From Hahella sp. CCB-MM4 (lineage in GTDB: Bacteria; Pseudomonadota; Gammaproteobacteria; Pseudomonadales; Oleiphilaceae): a stretch of DNA of 64,000 nucleotides. Of this stretch, positions 46,498-56,712 are shown piece by piece. Where the stretch lies: NCBI RefSeq assembly GCF_002260525.1, contig NZ_MRYI01000011.1, positions 62,001-126,000 of the forward strand, written 5' to 3'. Numbering within the stretch: the stretch's first letter is position 1; the number at the start of each line of letters is the position of its first letter. The notes below the pieces were generated by a model that saw nothing but the letters and a program-made list of their open reading frames with translations, was not told the origin of the DNA and made no database searches. Made by a program: the position numbers and the translations under genes.

Positions 46498-47391
46498 TCA
46501 GCTGTTGGCCTCGGAAAGTGGCCGTTTGATCATCAGTGCATCCGGATAAGCCGCTCGTTGCAGAATATCAAGGAATCGTTTCGCGTCTCTCTCATCAGCA
46601 AAGGGCCCTACCCGTACCCGGTACACCGGAGTATCGGCCCCTCCCCGGCTCACGAATACCGGAGCATCCAACAGAGCACTCACTCGATTCAAGGTTCGGA
46701 TGGCCGTAACTTCGTTGCTGAAGGCCCCCACCTGAAGGAAAAATCCCTCCGCACCAACCGGAGTTTGACCTGTTGAGGACGGCATCGTGGAATCTATTTG
46801 ATCGGCAATCGTGGGAGTGCCAGCAAACGGGTAAGCTTCTATGCGGACCCGCGCCGTACCTTTGTTGACATACCCCAGTTTTTTGGCCGCGGCGTATGAC
46901 AAATCTATGATTCTGTCACTATGAAACGGCCCCCGATCGTTCACGCGGACGATAACCTGAGCACCGTTTTCCAGATTGGTGATTCGCGCATAGGTCGGTA
47001 ACGGCAAACTGCGGTGGGCAGCAGAATAGCCATACATGTCATAGGTTTCGCCATTGGAGGTTTTATATCCATGAAATTTCTTGCCGTACCAGGAGGCGAC
47101 CCCCTCAGCCACATACCCGTCCGCATTATCCATGACATGATACGTTTTACCCCAGACCTGATAGGGAGACTTATTTCCGCCCCGACTTTTAGGTTCTGCC
47201 CGTGGCTTGGGCTCAGATACCGAGCTGGGGTTAAATGTGGAATCTTCCGGCCCACGATCCTGCGACAAATGATAACGAGAGGGTGAACTGCCGCAGCCAG
47301 ACAATACCAACATGAAAGCCACCAACAGCGCCCATACTGGCAAGCAATATACTTTTTTATCAGATTTCAATTCATCAAATATCAACGTCAC
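46498..47391 (-). CDS. rlpA: RlpA, septal/rare lipoprotein lytic transglycosylase
   Basis: The 297-residue lipoprotein has a lipobox (VLSGCGSS, acceptor Cys 33), a double-psi beta-barrel domain (EGVASWYGKKFHGYKTSNGE, then VNDRGPFHSDRIIDLS) and a C-terminal SPOR domain (FLQVGAFSNEVTAI). In Pseudomonas RlpA cleaves peptidoglycan strands that lack stem peptides and its SPOR domain guides it to septa. The start is GTG, overlapping the mltB stop in GTGA, so translation is probably coupled. Confidence 0.95.
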   Translation of the reverse strand: MTLIFDELKSDKKVYCLPVWALLVAFMLVLSGCGSSPSRYHLSQDRGPEDSTFNPSSVSEPKPRAEPKSRGGNKSPYQVWGKTYHVMDNADGYVAEGVASWYGKKFHGYKTSNGETYDMYGYSAAHRSLPLPTYARITNLENGAQVIVRVNDRGPFHSDRIIDLSYAAAKKLGYVNKGTARVRIEAYPFAGTPTIADQIDSTMPSSTGQTPVGAEGFFLQVGAFSNEVTAIRTLNRVSALLDAPVFVSRGGADTPVYRVRVGPFADERDAKRFLDILQRAAYPDALMIKRPLSEANS

Positions 47392-48416
47392 GAACTTACC
47401 TCAGCTTCTTCCGCCGGAGGGCTTTCCACTTCTACCGCCTGCCTGATGGCCTGACCAAGCTGATAGACGGCCATTGCATACAAGTCACTATGATTATAGC
47501 GGGTGATCGAATAAAAATTGTTCAAGGCAACCCAATACTCTCTTCCCTTAGCCCCTTCCAACTTCAACAAACGGGCTTTGTCGCGCTCCTGCGCTGAGCT
47601 TTGAAACGACACACCACTTTTTCTGATGAGTCCAACGTCAGAGTTCAGCTTGAGCGTCTTGGGAAGTTTGATAGCGTCATTAGATTCTTCGACTTGAGCG
47701 CGGACGACAATATCCGTGCCCCGCGTCCATCCATGCTTTGCCAGGTAATTGGCGATACTACCGATCGCATCCTGGCGACTCTCCAGAAGGTCAGCTTTAT
47801 TGTCACCATCGAAATCAATAGCAAACCGACGATAGCTGCTGGAAATAAACTGTCCGAACCCCATCGCCCCCGCATATGAGCCATTTAATGACAGAGGATC
47901 AAAACCCTGCTCTCTGGCTAACAGCAGGAACTGCTCCAGTTCACTGCGAAAGAATTTGCCTCTGGGGGGATAGTCAAAGGCCAGCGTCGACAGGGCATCC
48001 ACGACCCTGTAACGACCTTTATGCTCCCCATACAGAGTCTCGACACCGATAACGGCCGTGATAATTTCTGCCGGTACACCAAACCTTTCTTCTGCAGCCT
48101 GCAGCGCTTTCTGATGCGTGCGGTAAAACTCCACACCGCCGGCAATTCGGGAATCGGTAAGGAATATTTTTCGGTAGTCCTTCCATTCCAGCACCCGCTC
48201 AGCCGGGTGACTGATGGCTTCAATGATTTTTTGCTTCTTTTCGGCTTTTGAGAACAGCAGCGACAGCTCTGCTTTATCGAACTGGTGTTTTGCCACCATT
48301 TCATCAATAAACTGCAACGTCTCTTCACGCTGATCGTAGGTCAGATCGTCACTGGCCTGCACCCCGGCACCTAAAAGCGTAAAGCACACGGGGATCAACC
48401 ACTTCACTCGTTTCAT
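47388..48416 (-). CDS. mltB: Membrane-bound lytic transglycosylase B
   Basis: A 342-residue lytic transglycosylase with signal peptide (KWLIPVCFTLLGAGVQAS). The catalytic Glu is in IGVETLYGEHKG, and FGQFISSSYRRFAIDF and GDNKADLL match the family. There is no obvious lipobox Cys at the cleavage site, so it resembles the soluble SltB-like form more than the E. coli lipoprotein. The ATG at 48416 is preferred to a TTG eight codons earlier. Confidence 0.94.
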   Translation of the reverse strand: MKRVKWLIPVCFTLLGAGVQASDDLTYDQREETLQFIDEMVAKHQFDKAELSLLFSKAEKKQKIIEAISHPAERVLEWKDYRKIFLTDSRIAGGVEFYRTHQKALQAAEERFGVPAEIITAVIGVETLYGEHKGRYRVVDALSTLAFDYPPRGKFFRSELEQFLLLAREQGFDPLSLNGSYAGAMGFGQFISSSYRRFAIDFDGDNKADLLESRQDAIGSIANYLAKHGWTRGTDIVVRAQVEESNDAIKLPKTLKLNSDVGLIRKSGVSFQSSAQERDKARLLKLEGAKGREYWVALNNFYSITRYNHSDLYAMAVYQLGQAIRQAVEVESPPAEEAEVSS

Positions 48417-48465
48417 TAATTTATTCTTTTCCTGCAACAACTGCGATTTCGATAGCCTACAGCGG

Positions 48466-49617
48466 CTAGCGTGGCAGCATTTTCTTATGTGTTTGAATAG
48501 ACATCAGAACCCCGAAGGATACCATCAGGGTCAATACTGATGTTCCGCCGTAACTGACCAAAGGAAGAGGCACCCCCACAACAGGGAGAATACCGCTCAC
48601 CATCCCCATATTCACGAAGACATAAACAAAAAAGGTCATCGTCAGTGAACCTGCCAACAGGCGGGAGAACGTATCCTGCCCGTTCATGGCGATTTGCAAT
48701 CCCCGGAGAATGATCAAAAGGTACAAGGTCAGCAGAACAGTGACACCGATGAACCCAAATTCCTCGGCAAAGACCGCGATAATAAAATCCGTATGGCTTT
48801 CCGGCAGAAAGTCCAATTGGGACTGAGTACCACTCAGCCAGCCTTTACCTTCCAGCCCGCCGGAGCCGATGGCGGTTTTGGATTGGATGATGTTCCACCC
48901 GGCTCCAAGAGGATCCTGCTCCGGATCCAGCATCGTCAGAACACGTTGCTTCTGATATTCCTTCATACCGAAGAACCACATGATAGGAGCCAGCGCAGCC
49001 ACCGCCCCCAGGAATCCGACAATCCAGCGAAGCCCGAGCCCGGCGAAAAGCAGGACGAAAATACCCGACGCAGCGATCAAAATAGAGGTTCCAAGGTCCG
49101 GCTGAATGATAATCAGCGCGGCAGGTATCGCCACGATGATCAAAGTCCCCACAATGTGCTTGAAGCTCGGGGGGAGAGTCCGGTCAGCCAGGTACCAGGA
49201 CACCATCATGGGTACGGCTATTTTCATGAACTCAGACGGCTGAATACGAACCCCGACACCGGGAATCTTCAGCCAGCGTTGCGCACCCTTGGCATCAGCA
49301 CCTGCCAGTAGAACAGCAACCAGACCGATCAAGCCCAGCATAAACACCCACGGCGCCCACCGCCTCAAGACAGCGGGGTCCACCTGCGCCACTGTGGCCA
49401 TAAGTGTCAACGCCACAATGAAATGAATTCCCTGCTTTTTAACGTCCGCCAGGTTCTGCCCGCTGCCGCTATAGAGAACAAATAGTCCGGACCCGATCAA
49501 CAGTAAAAGCAAACCGAGTAGCGGCAGATCAATATGAATGATATCCGACAATCCGGGCCGGCGGCTGAAGTGGCTTTCTGCACCTGGCAGTTGTCGGAGA
49601 AAATCACCATTTGCCAT
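48466..49617 (-). CDS. rodA: Rod-shape SEDS peptidoglycan polymerase
   Basis: RodA (MrdB) polymerises lipid II during side-wall growth together with PBP2. The 383-residue SEDS protein has ten predicted helices and the family's motifs, including VQPSEFMKIAVPM-like RIQPSEFMKI, QPDLGTS (the catalytic Asp region) and PVVGVPLPLVSYGGTS. It follows mrdA by about 55 bases. Confidence 0.97.
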   Translation of the reverse strand: MANGDFLRQLPGAESHFSRRPGLSDIIHIDLPLLGLLLLLIGSGLFVLYSGSGQNLADVKKQGIHFIVALTLMATVAQVDPAVLRRWAPWVFMLGLIGLVAVLLAGADAKGAQRWLKIPGVGVRIQPSEFMKIAVPMMVSWYLADRTLPPSFKHIVGTLIIVAIPAALIIIQPDLGTSILIAASGIFVLLFAGLGLRWIVGFLGAVAALAPIMWFFGMKEYQKQRVLTMLDPEQDPLGAGWNIIQSKTAIGSGGLEGKGWLSGTQSQLDFLPESHTDFIIAVFAEEFGFIGVTVLLTLYLLIILRGLQIAMNGQDTFSRLLAGSLTMTFFVYVFVNMGMVSGILPVVGVPLPLVSYGGTSVLTLMVSFGVLMSIQTHKKMLPR

Positions 49618-49671
49618 CGATTAAACACTCACCTTTGCCATCAACCGGTACTCATCATTCATCAGGAGGGG

Positions 49672-51525
49672 CTATTTGGCCGCCTGAAGTTTAGTGGATT
49701 CGCCTACCAGATAGGCATCAAATACTTTCCTGGCAACAGGGGCCGCAGCACTACTGCCACCACCACCGTTTTCAACCACCACCGCCAGGGCTATCTTGGG
49801 ATTATTGACCGGCGCAAAACCAATGAACAAACCATGGTCACGATACTCTTCAGCAATGGCGTCAGCATCATATCGTTCTCCCTGTTTGATGCCGATAACC
49901 TGAGCGGTACCGGTTTTCCCGGCCATACGATACTCGGCACCACGCCCGCTGCCGCGGGCCGTTCCATGCCGACCGTGCATGACCTCTTCCATCGCTTTAA
50001 TAACATAATCCCAATACCATTCCTGGTGGAGTTGCATGTCCGGGGGGGAAGGCACGTCGGTCACTTCCACTTCGTTAATGGTTTTAATCAGGCGGGGAGC
50101 AACCCAGTGTCCTCGATTAGCCAATACTGCCATACCTGTCGCCAGCTGCAGAGGGGTTGTCAGCATATAACCCTGACCGATGGACATATTGATTGAATCA
50201 CCGGGAAACCATGGAAGCCCTTTGACTCCACGCTTCCATTCTCTGGAGGGCAGAATGCCGTCACGTGCATTATCAATATCGTAGGCCGTCAGTTGACCGA
50301 AACCGAACTGAGCGAGGTACTGCTGCATGGAATCGACCCCCATGCGATAGCCCAGATCATAGAAAAATACATCACAGGATTGAGCAATGGCCGCCTTAAG
50401 ATCCACCCAGCCGTGTCCCTGCCTCTTCCAGTCGCGATATTTGCGCTCGTCACCTTTCAACTGGTAGTAACCTGGATCCCAAACTGTGGTCCCTGTATTC
50501 ACTTTTTCCGTATCCAGACCAGCCACACCCACAAATGGTTTAATCGTGGAACCGGGAGGATACTGACCGCGCAGCGCTCTATTGAACAGCGGGATAGCCG
50601 GCGAATTCTGCAATTCTTTATAGGTTTTGGAATCAATACCTGTCACAAACAGGTTGGGATCAAAGCTCGGTGTGCTGACCAAAGCCAGAATGCCACCGGT
50701 CTTGGGATCTATCGCAACCACAGCACCTTTACGCCCGTCGAGGGCTTTCACCGCCACCTTTTGTAACTCAGTATCAATATTCAGCGAAATATCTGCTCCC
50801 GGTGTCGGGGCAACTTTTTCAAGAACCCGAAGCACTCTTCCCCGCACATCGGTTTCCACTGTCTGGAAGCCGGCCTGTCCATGCAGCAGCTCTTCGTAGT
50901 GGCCTTCAACCCCCAGTTTTCCGTAATACTGAGTGCCGCTGTAATTGGCGGGATCAACTTTTTTCAGCTCCTGTTCGCTGATACGCCCGACATAACCGAG
51001 CATATGGGCAAAGTCCTCTCCCTGGGGATAATAACGAATCAGGTCCGCTTCAACTTCAACCCCCGCAAGCAGATGACGATTGACCGCCACCTTGGCGATC
51101 TCATCTTCATTCAGTCTGGTCTTCAGTGTGACGGATTCATATGGACGGCGGCGCTGATGCAGACGCTTTTCAAAGGACTCGATGTCTTCGGGTGCAATTT
51201 CAATCAGATCTGACAGGAAGGCCAGCGTCTCTTCCATATCCTTCACCCGCTCCCTGACAATCGTCAGGGAAAAGGTTGGCTGATTATCAGCCAGCAACAC
51301 CCCGTTGCGGTCATATATCAATCCGCGGGTAGGTGTAATCGGCTGCAACTGCATCCTATTACGATCAGATAATGTGCTGAAGACGTCATGCTGAACAACT
51401 TGCAGGTAATAATATCTAGCCGCCAGCGACAGCAGCATCAGCAATACAACCAGTCCCGCGACGATGGTCCGGTTGAAGAATATTCGCTGCTCGCGATAGT
51501 GATCCTTAAATTCTCTGGAGGCCAT
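49672..51525 (-). CDS. mrdA: Penicillin-binding protein 2
   Basis: The 617-residue transpeptidase crosslinks peptidoglycan in the elongation machine with RodA. One N-terminal membrane helix (about 20-40) is followed by the dimerisation domain and the transpeptidase domain with S326-T-I-K329, S383-C-D385 and K537-T-G539. The SCD second motif is usual for PBP2. Confidence 0.97.
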   Translation of the reverse strand: MASREFKDHYREQRIFFNRTIVAGLVVLLMLLSLAARYYYLQVVQHDVFSTLSDRNRMQLQPITPTRGLIYDRNGVLLADNQPTFSLTIVRERVKDMEETLAFLSDLIEIAPEDIESFEKRLHQRRRPYESVTLKTRLNEDEIAKVAVNRHLLAGVEVEADLIRYYPQGEDFAHMLGYVGRISEQELKKVDPANYSGTQYYGKLGVEGHYEELLHGQAGFQTVETDVRGRVLRVLEKVAPTPGADISLNIDTELQKVAVKALDGRKGAVVAIDPKTGGILALVSTPSFDPNLFVTGIDSKTYKELQNSPAIPLFNRALRGQYPPGSTIKPFVGVAGLDTEKVNTGTTVWDPGYYQLKGDERKYRDWKRQGHGWVDLKAAIAQSCDVFFYDLGYRMGVDSMQQYLAQFGFGQLTAYDIDNARDGILPSREWKRGVKGLPWFPGDSINMSIGQGYMLTTPLQLATGMAVLANRGHWVAPRLIKTINEVEVTDVPSPPDMQLHQEWYWDYVIKAMEEVMHGRHGTARGSGRGAEYRMAGKTGTAQVIGIKQGERYDADAIAEEYRDHGLFIGFAPVNNPKIALAVVVENGGGGSSAAAPVARKVFDAYLVGESTKLQAAK

Positions 51526-51708
51526 GGGATCAGCTTGATATTAACCGTATAGAAATTGATACGACATAATGAGTGGTCCGGCAAATAATATGAGGAAACT
51601 CGACTGTAATCATTTATTTTCCGCCAGAACCGGCAAGCATGGTAGACAAATTTTCAGGTATCTCACATTGCCTAATCATTAAGCTTTCTACAGGCTCGGA
51701 TCATCATC

Positions 51709-52179
51709 CTATTCACGGTGATAAGGATGTCCCTGTATAACACTCCAGGCCCGATATATCTGCTCAGCGAGAATGACCCTCACCAATGGGTGTGGCAATG
51801 TCAAAGGAGACAACGACCATTGCTGGTCAGCCCGCTGGCGGCAGGCCTCACTCAGGCCGTCCGGCCCTCCCACCAGTAAGGCGACATCCTTGCCTGACAT
51901 GCGCCAGCGATCAAGCTGCCGAGACAACTCAAGGGTCGTCCACGGCTTACCTTTGACCTCCAGGGCGACAACATGGTCAGCAGAGGATAGCTGCGCCAGG
52001 ATGCTCTCACCCTCAGCCGACTTGAGCTTCTCAGGGTCTGAGTTTTTCTGACGCTTGGCCATAGCAATCTCCTGGATTGAGAGCGGCATGTCTCTGGGCA
52101 TCCTTTTAAGATACTCACTACTGCCGTCCTCTACCCAGCGGGGCATTTTACTGCCCACAGCCAGTATGCGGATTCGCAT
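51709..52179 (-). CDS. rlmH: 23S rRNA pseudouridine-1915 N3-methyltransferase
   Basis: A 156-residue SPOUT methyltransferase: VALLVGGPDGLSEACR and LPHPLVRVILAEQIYRAW form the knot that binds S-adenosylmethionine. It methylates pseudouridine 1915 in helix 69 of 23S rRNA. It follows rsfS by about 11 bases, as in most gammaproteobacteria. Confidence 0.97.
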   Translation of the reverse strand: MRIRILAVGSKMPRWVEDGSSEYLKRMPRDMPLSIQEIAMAKRQKNSDPEKLKSAEGESILAQLSSADHVVALEVKGKPWTTLELSRQLDRWRMSGKDVALLVGGPDGLSEACRQRADQQWSLSPLTLPHPLVRVILAEQIYRAWSVIQGHPYHRE

Positions 52180-52190
52180 GGCTGCGGGAT

Positions 52191-52547
52191 CTAGTGCATC
52201 TGGCCGGTCAGGCTTTCCTCAACGGGAGCATCCCGCCAGAAACGCTCGAGGTCATAGAATTCGCGGGCCGCAGGTAACATAACGTGCACCACGATATCGC
52301 CGAGATCCACCAGAATCCAATCCGATGCAGCGCCGCCTTCAGATCCGAGAGGACGAACACCACTGGCTTTGACTTCTGTCACCAGATTGTCGGCAATAGA
52401 CTTCACATGACGGTTAGAGGTACCACTGGCAATAATCATGTAGTCAGTGACGCTGGTTCGGTCTTTAACATCAAGAACCGAAATGTCTTTTGCTTTGAGA
52501 TCTTCCAAAGCTTTAATGACGATATCTTTCAGAGTATCAGTCTCCAT
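52191..52547 (-). CDS. rsfS: Ribosomal silencing factor
   Basis: The 118-residue RsfS/Iojap protein binds ribosomal protein L14 and blocks subunit joining in poor growth conditions. The family motif [22 protein letters not shown] is near residues 27-48, with [15 protein letters not shown] further on. Co-transcribed with nadD upstream and rlmH downstream. Confidence 0.96.
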   Translation of the reverse strand: METDTLKDIVIKALEDLKAKDISVLDVKDRTSVTDYMIIASGTSNRHVKSIADNLVTEVKASGVRPLGSEGGAASDWILVDLGDIVVHVMLPAAREFYDLERFWRDAPVEESLTGQMH

Positions 52548-52588
52548 AGTGCCTCATAGAGGGGGGTGGTTGGGTTGTCGACAGCCGA

Positions 52589-53242
52589 TCAAGCATCAGT
52601 GCTGCCATACAGATGGTGTGAACGTATATAGTCCAGCACCAAATCGGGGATTAAAAATCGGGGAGATTGGCCGTCCTTAATCAAGGCTCGGACCTGTGTA
52701 CTGGATATGTCCAGTTGAGTCAGCGCACATTCAGCTATGCGCCCACTTGGGAGTTCGGTAAGTTCATTCAGGTTAGTTGCGGTATGCCTTCGCAATAGTT
52801 CGCTCAATTCACCCTGTCCATTATTTGACCAATTCGGCCTGTTAATAACCATTATATGGGCTAGTTGAATAATTTCCACCCATCGATGCCATTTCGGCAA
52901 GGACAGAAAAGCATCACCGCCCATCACAAAAATGATCGGCCGTTCGGGCCCTTCCTCTTCCCGCAGTTCTATCAGGGTATCCACAGTGTAGGTAGCGCCA
53001 GTACGGTTTACTTCCCGGTCGCTCACGACCAGACCGGGCTCAAAGGAAACAGCCAATCGGAGCATTTCCAGACGATGCCGGGCTGAAGCATGGGGAGCCG
53101 CACGATGACGGGGATCGCCACAGGGCAACAACTGCACCTCTGTGTCGCGCCCCAACAACTGCTGAATTTCCAGAGCTGTACGCAGATGTGCGTGATGAAC
53201 AGGATCAAAGGTGCCACCCAGCACCACCAGGGGAGATGGCAC
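52589..53242 (-). CDS. nadD: Nicotinate-nucleotide adenylyltransferase
   Basis: NadD makes deamido-NAD from nicotinate mononucleotide and ATP. The 217-residue protein has GGTFDPVHHAHLRTA (nucleotidyltransferase HxGH region) and the C-terminal ISSTQVRALI. The start is GTG. In Pseudomonas it is also flanked by proA and rsfS. Confidence 0.96.
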   Translation of the reverse strand: MPSPLVVLGGTFDPVHHAHLRTALEIQQLLGRDTEVQLLPCGDPRHRAAPHASARHRLEMLRLAVSFEPGLVVSDREVNRTGATYTVDTLIELREEEGPERPIIFVMGGDAFLSLPKWHRWVEIIQLAHIMVINRPNWSNNGQGELSELLRRHTATNLNELTELPSGRIAECALTQLDISSTQVRALIKDGQSPRFLIPDLVLDYIRSHHLYGSTDA

Positions 53243-53323
53243 TAGTGGATCACCCTTCTATCCATTGAACAGGTATGCATTGAGCTGGCATCGATTGAAA
53301 TCATCATGGCGAATAAAAACAGC

Positions 53324-54580
53324 TTACTGGCGGATATGCCCTTCACCGTACACCACATATTTCTGTGAAGTCAGTCCTTCCAATCCAACAGGTCCACGAG
53401 CATGAATCTTATCGGTTGAAATGCCGATTTCGGCTCCCAGGCCATACTCAAATCCATCCGCAAATCTCGTGGAAGCATTTACCATTACAGAGCTGGAATC
53501 AACTTCTGTGACAAACTGACGGCTCTTTGTATAGTTCTCGGTAATGATCGCATCGGTGTGCTGGGAACTGTAAGTATTGATATGTTCAATCGCGGCATCA
53601 ATATCGTCCACAATTCTAATCGCCAGAACAGGTGCCAGATACTCTGTGTGCCAGTCTTCCTCGGTTGCCGGAACGACATCATCCAGAATTTCACGTGTAC
53701 GTTCGCAACCCCGAAGTTCCACACCTTTTTCACGGTATTGCTCAGCCAGCAAAGGCAGAACAGTTGATGCCACCGGAGCGTCAACCAGAAGAGTTTCCAT
53801 GGTGTTGCACGTACCATAACGGTGGGTTTTGGCATTCACTGCCACTCTGACGGCTTTTTCAAGATCTGCATCGCGATCAATAAACACATGGCAGATACCA
53901 TCCAGGTGTTTGATCACAGGAACCTTGGCCTCATTGCTGATACGTTCAATCAGTCCCTTTCCGCCACGGGGTACGATCACATCCACAAACTCAGGCATGG
54001 TAATCAGATGCCCCACTGCTGCACGGTCAGTGGTTTTTACAACCTGCACGACAGATTCAGGCAAACCGGCGGACTCAAGCCCTCTCGCAATACAAGCAGC
54101 AACCGCCTGATTGGAATGAATCGCCTCACTGCCTCCACGAAGGATGGTGGAATTGCCGGACTTCAGGCACAGACTGGCCGCTTCCACGGTCACATTGGGG
54201 CGACTCTCATAAATAATGCCGACAACTCCCAGAGGAACACGCATTTTTCCTACCTGAATCCCACTTGGGCGGTAGTTCAGGCCAGTAATTTCACCTACCG
54301 GGTCCGGTAATGCAGCCACCTGCTTCAGGCCTTCTATCATGGTATCGATGCGTGCCGGCGTCAGTTCCAGGCGATCCAGCAGAGCTGGCTCCAGACCGTT
54401 GCTACGACCGGCATCCAAATCTTTTTGGTTTTCAGCCATGAGCATTTCCCGGCTTGCCTGAATTTCCTCTGCAATCGCCAGGAGTGCAGCATTCTTAGCG
54501 CCGGTGGATGCTTTGGCAATTTGTCGCGATGCGACACGGGCCTGTTGCCCGACTTCGCGCATATACGCTTCGATATCCAT
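53324..54580 (-). CDS. proA: Gamma-glutamyl phosphate reductase
   Basis: ProA reduces gamma-glutamyl phosphate to the semialdehyde in proline synthesis. The 418-residue protein has the aldehyde-dehydrogenase fold, the catalytic Cys in [13 protein letters not shown] and the substrate loop [14 protein letters not shown]. It is first in the leftward block leading to nadD; the spacer is about 80 bases. Confidence 0.97.
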   Translation of the reverse strand: MDIEAYMREVGQQARVASRQIAKASTGAKNAALLAIAEEIQASREMLMAENQKDLDAGRSNGLEPALLDRLELTPARIDTMIEGLKQVAALPDPVGEITGLNYRPSGIQVGKMRVPLGVVGIIYESRPNVTVEAASLCLKSGNSTILRGGSEAIHSNQAVAACIARGLESAGLPESVVQVVKTTDRAAVGHLITMPEFVDVIVPRGGKGLIERISNEAKVPVIKHLDGICHVFIDRDADLEKAVRVAVNAKTHRYGTCNTMETLLVDAPVASTVLPLLAEQYREKGVELRGCERTREILDDVVPATEEDWHTEYLAPVLAIRIVDDIDAAIEHINTYSSQHTDAIITENYTKSRQFVTEVDSSSVMVNASTRFADGFEYGLGAEIGISTDKIHARGPVGLEGLTSQKYVVYGEGHIRQ

Positions 54581-54734
54581 GAATTCAAAGCCCTCTGCTT
54601 TGCGTCAGTGTTTCGTAATTTGCTATAAACGGCATATTATACGTTATCTGGGACTCACCCAGAAACGTTTGATTGGGAATGCAGGAGTTTCGCATCCCGA
54701 CGCCATAATAACAACTGCACCTCAAGAGACTGGG

Positions 54735-55739
54735 ATGACACCTGTTGAACTGAACAATCAACTCCGCAGCAAGGCCTACTCACTGGCGTCAGTGGTAGCG
54801 GCAATACTCGCACTGGGCTCACTGCTCAGCGGTGAATGGCTAATGGTGGGCTTTGCCGTCACCTTTGCCATTCTGTTGACGGCCAACTGGCGATTGAACG
54901 CACGCCATGCTGACCAGCCGGCTCCGATGTGGCTGTCCCATGTTATTGTGGGCTTCCTGATCGTCACCACCCTCGCCAGCCTGGTCAAGTACCAGCATAC
55001 CGCTGAACAGTGGTGTTATATTCTTCCTCTCATCGCCTTTCTGATCTATCGGATCCAGATCGCCACTTTCCTGACTGCCGGCTACTCTATCGCTCTGGCA
55101 ATTGCCCTGATCGGTTACTACCAGGGCCCGGAAAAGGTACAGCTTTTCTTCATTTATCTGCTGAGCCTGGCCATGACCCTGGCCTTTGTATATCTGAGGG
55201 AAATCAAGGAACAACAACTGCGCCCGTTGCGCCGAACCGACAACCTGACCCTGGCCTGTACCCGCGAATACCTGATTCAGGACCTGGACAAGGAAGTGCA
55301 AAGAAGCGAACGCGAAGGCACCGACCTGTCAGTGCTGGCTTTGAGTCTGGATACTTCGTCCGTACACCAGGCCACTCAGGAGGATAAAGATCACCTGTTG
55401 CACCAGCTGGGCGGACTGTTGCACGAAAATTTGAGACTGTTTGACAGTTACTATCGCTATGAAAGTGTCGATTTCATTATTGTGCTGCCTCACACCGGTT
55501 CCAAAGAAGCGAATAAGAAAGCTGCACAGCTGCGTTTAAAGACCCGTCAGGAACTCAGCACCCGGGAGAGTACCGTATCAATCAGTATCGGAGTTTCCAC
55601 CCTCAACGTTGGCGACACCGCTGAAACCCTGATCGCCAATGCACGCAAAGCCCTGACAGTAGCCAGATCCAAGGGCAACAATCACACCGTCGCCTATCTC
55701 GACATTGCCACTACTGAGGAGGCTAACCTTGCTGGCTGA
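54735..55739 (+). CDS. Membrane protein with degenerate GGDEF domain, first of pair
   Basis: A 334-residue protein with five or six membrane helices (about 15-155) and a C-terminal GGDEF-like domain. The signature is E243-S-V-D-F247 instead of GGDEF, inside RYESVDFIIVLP, and the metal-binding Asp near the start of the domain reads SLDTSSV. It is therefore unlikely to make c-di-GMP. The rest of the fold (SISIGVSTL; ARKALTVARSKGNN) is kept. The longer open frame from 54504 overlaps proA and lacks a ribosome site, so the ATG at 54735 is used. It overlaps the second GGDEF gene. Confidence 0.85.
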   Translation: MTPVELNNQLRSKAYSLASVVAAILALGSLLSGEWLMVGFAVTFAILLTANWRLNARHADQPAPMWLSHVIVGFLIVTTLASLVKYQHTAEQWCYILPLIAFLIYRIQIATFLTAGYSIALAIALIGYYQGPEKVQLFFIYLLSLAMTLAFVYLREIKEQQLRPLRRTDNLTLACTREYLIQDLDKEVQRSEREGTDLSVLALSLDTSSVHQATQEDKDHLLHQLGGLLHENLRLFDSYYRYESVDFIIVLPHTGSKEANKKAAQLRLKTRQELSTRESTVSISIGVSTLNVGDTAETLIANARKALTVARSKGNNHTVAYLDIATTEEANLAG

Positions 55740-56712
55740 ATCCTATCTACGGACCCGGGCACGCATTGCCCTTTACGTTACCAGTGCCTTTCTTCTGTTA
55801 TTCATGGCTGTCCAGAATGTTCGCTACGGCCTGTACGATCTGTTCTACATGAGCATATTGCTTGCTCCGATCATGCTTATCGGAGCGGTGTATGCCTGGA
55901 GTCGCCGTAGTGACCTGAATGCGCACCGGGGCCATCTTTGTGTATTGACCTTTATGCTGATCGTCATTGTGATTCAGTTGGGTCTGGGCGAGACCGCCAT
56001 CAGCCACTGGCTTTATGGTCTGGGGTTATTCAGCTTTCTACTACTGCCACTCAAGAAGGCCTTTGTTTTCAATATTGCCACCCTTGTTTGCAGCAGCCTG
56101 GCATTGTCATTGAACGAAAGTTTCTACATTACGCTCAGATTCGCCACGAGCTATTCGCTGCTGGTTGGGCTGGCAGGGATGTATGCTTACCTTTATCACC
56201 ATAAATCCCGATTCCTGGTGGAAGTTTCCATCAAAGATCCCACCACCGGGGCCTACAATCTCAAGCACCTGGACTTTACGCTCAAGCAGGAAATCTCACG
56301 CTCGGAAACCACCGCTCACCCCCTGTCCATTATCGTCCTGGAGATCGACTTTTTTGATCAGCAGCTGGAAGTCCACGGCCCCAATTTCGCCAACGAACTT
56401 CTCGCCGCCTTTGGCCAGCGCTTGCTACAGGCAACCCGGGCCGGCGACAGCATTTACTATGCGGAAAAGGGGCGATTCTATATTTTGCTTCCAGTGACAC
56501 CCGAGGAAGGCCTTCTGGTCATCGCAGAGCGCTTACGCCGCAGTGTGGAGGAGCAAACCTGGCCAGTCGTGGACAAACTGAGCATATCGATTGGATGTCT
56601 TACCCGCTCTGCTGGAGAGGTCGACGACAAGCTTCTTCTGGAACGGACTCAAACCGCTCTGAAACAAGCCCAGAAATCAGGACGCAACAAGGTGATCCTG
56701 AGTAAAAAATGA
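55729..56712 (+). CDS. Membrane protein with degenerate GGDEF domain, second of pair
   Basis: A 327-residue protein of the same plan as its neighbour: about six helices (10-157) and a GGDEF-like domain whose signature is E246-K-G-R-F250 (YYAEKGRFYILLP). The domain entry DPTTGAYNLKHLD, a probable metal Asp (EIDFFD) and SISIGCL are kept. The start is TTG at 55729, placed by GAGGAGG six bases upstream; it overlaps the end of the first gene by 11 bases, so the two are translationally coupled. The last codons form the first unit of a 17-base tandem repeat. Confidence 0.82.
   Translation: MLAESYLRTRARIALYVTSAFLLLFMAVQNVRYGLYDLFYMSILLAPIMLIGAVYAWSRRSDLNAHRGHLCVLTFMLIVIVIQLGLGETAISHWLYGLGLFSFLLLPLKKAFVFNIATLVCSSLALSLNESFYITLRFATSYSLLVGLAGMYAYLYHHKSRFLVEVSIKDPTTGAYNLKHLDFTLKQEISRSETTAHPLSIIVLEIDFFDQQLEVHGPNFANELLAAFGQRLLQATRAGDSIYYAEKGRFYILLPVTPEEGLLVIAERLRRSVEEQTWPVVDKLSISIGCLTRSAGEVDDKLLLERTQTALKQAQKSGRNKVILSKK

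Noticed and set aside
53243-53323. Tandem repeat after proA
   Set aside because: TCAAT-type units of about 15 bases can be drawn after the proA stop, but they are too diverged to separate from chance.
54504-54734. Longer start for the first GGDEF protein
   Set aside because: The added 77 residues overlap the proA start antisense, have no ribosome site, and precede the normal membrane-helix start.
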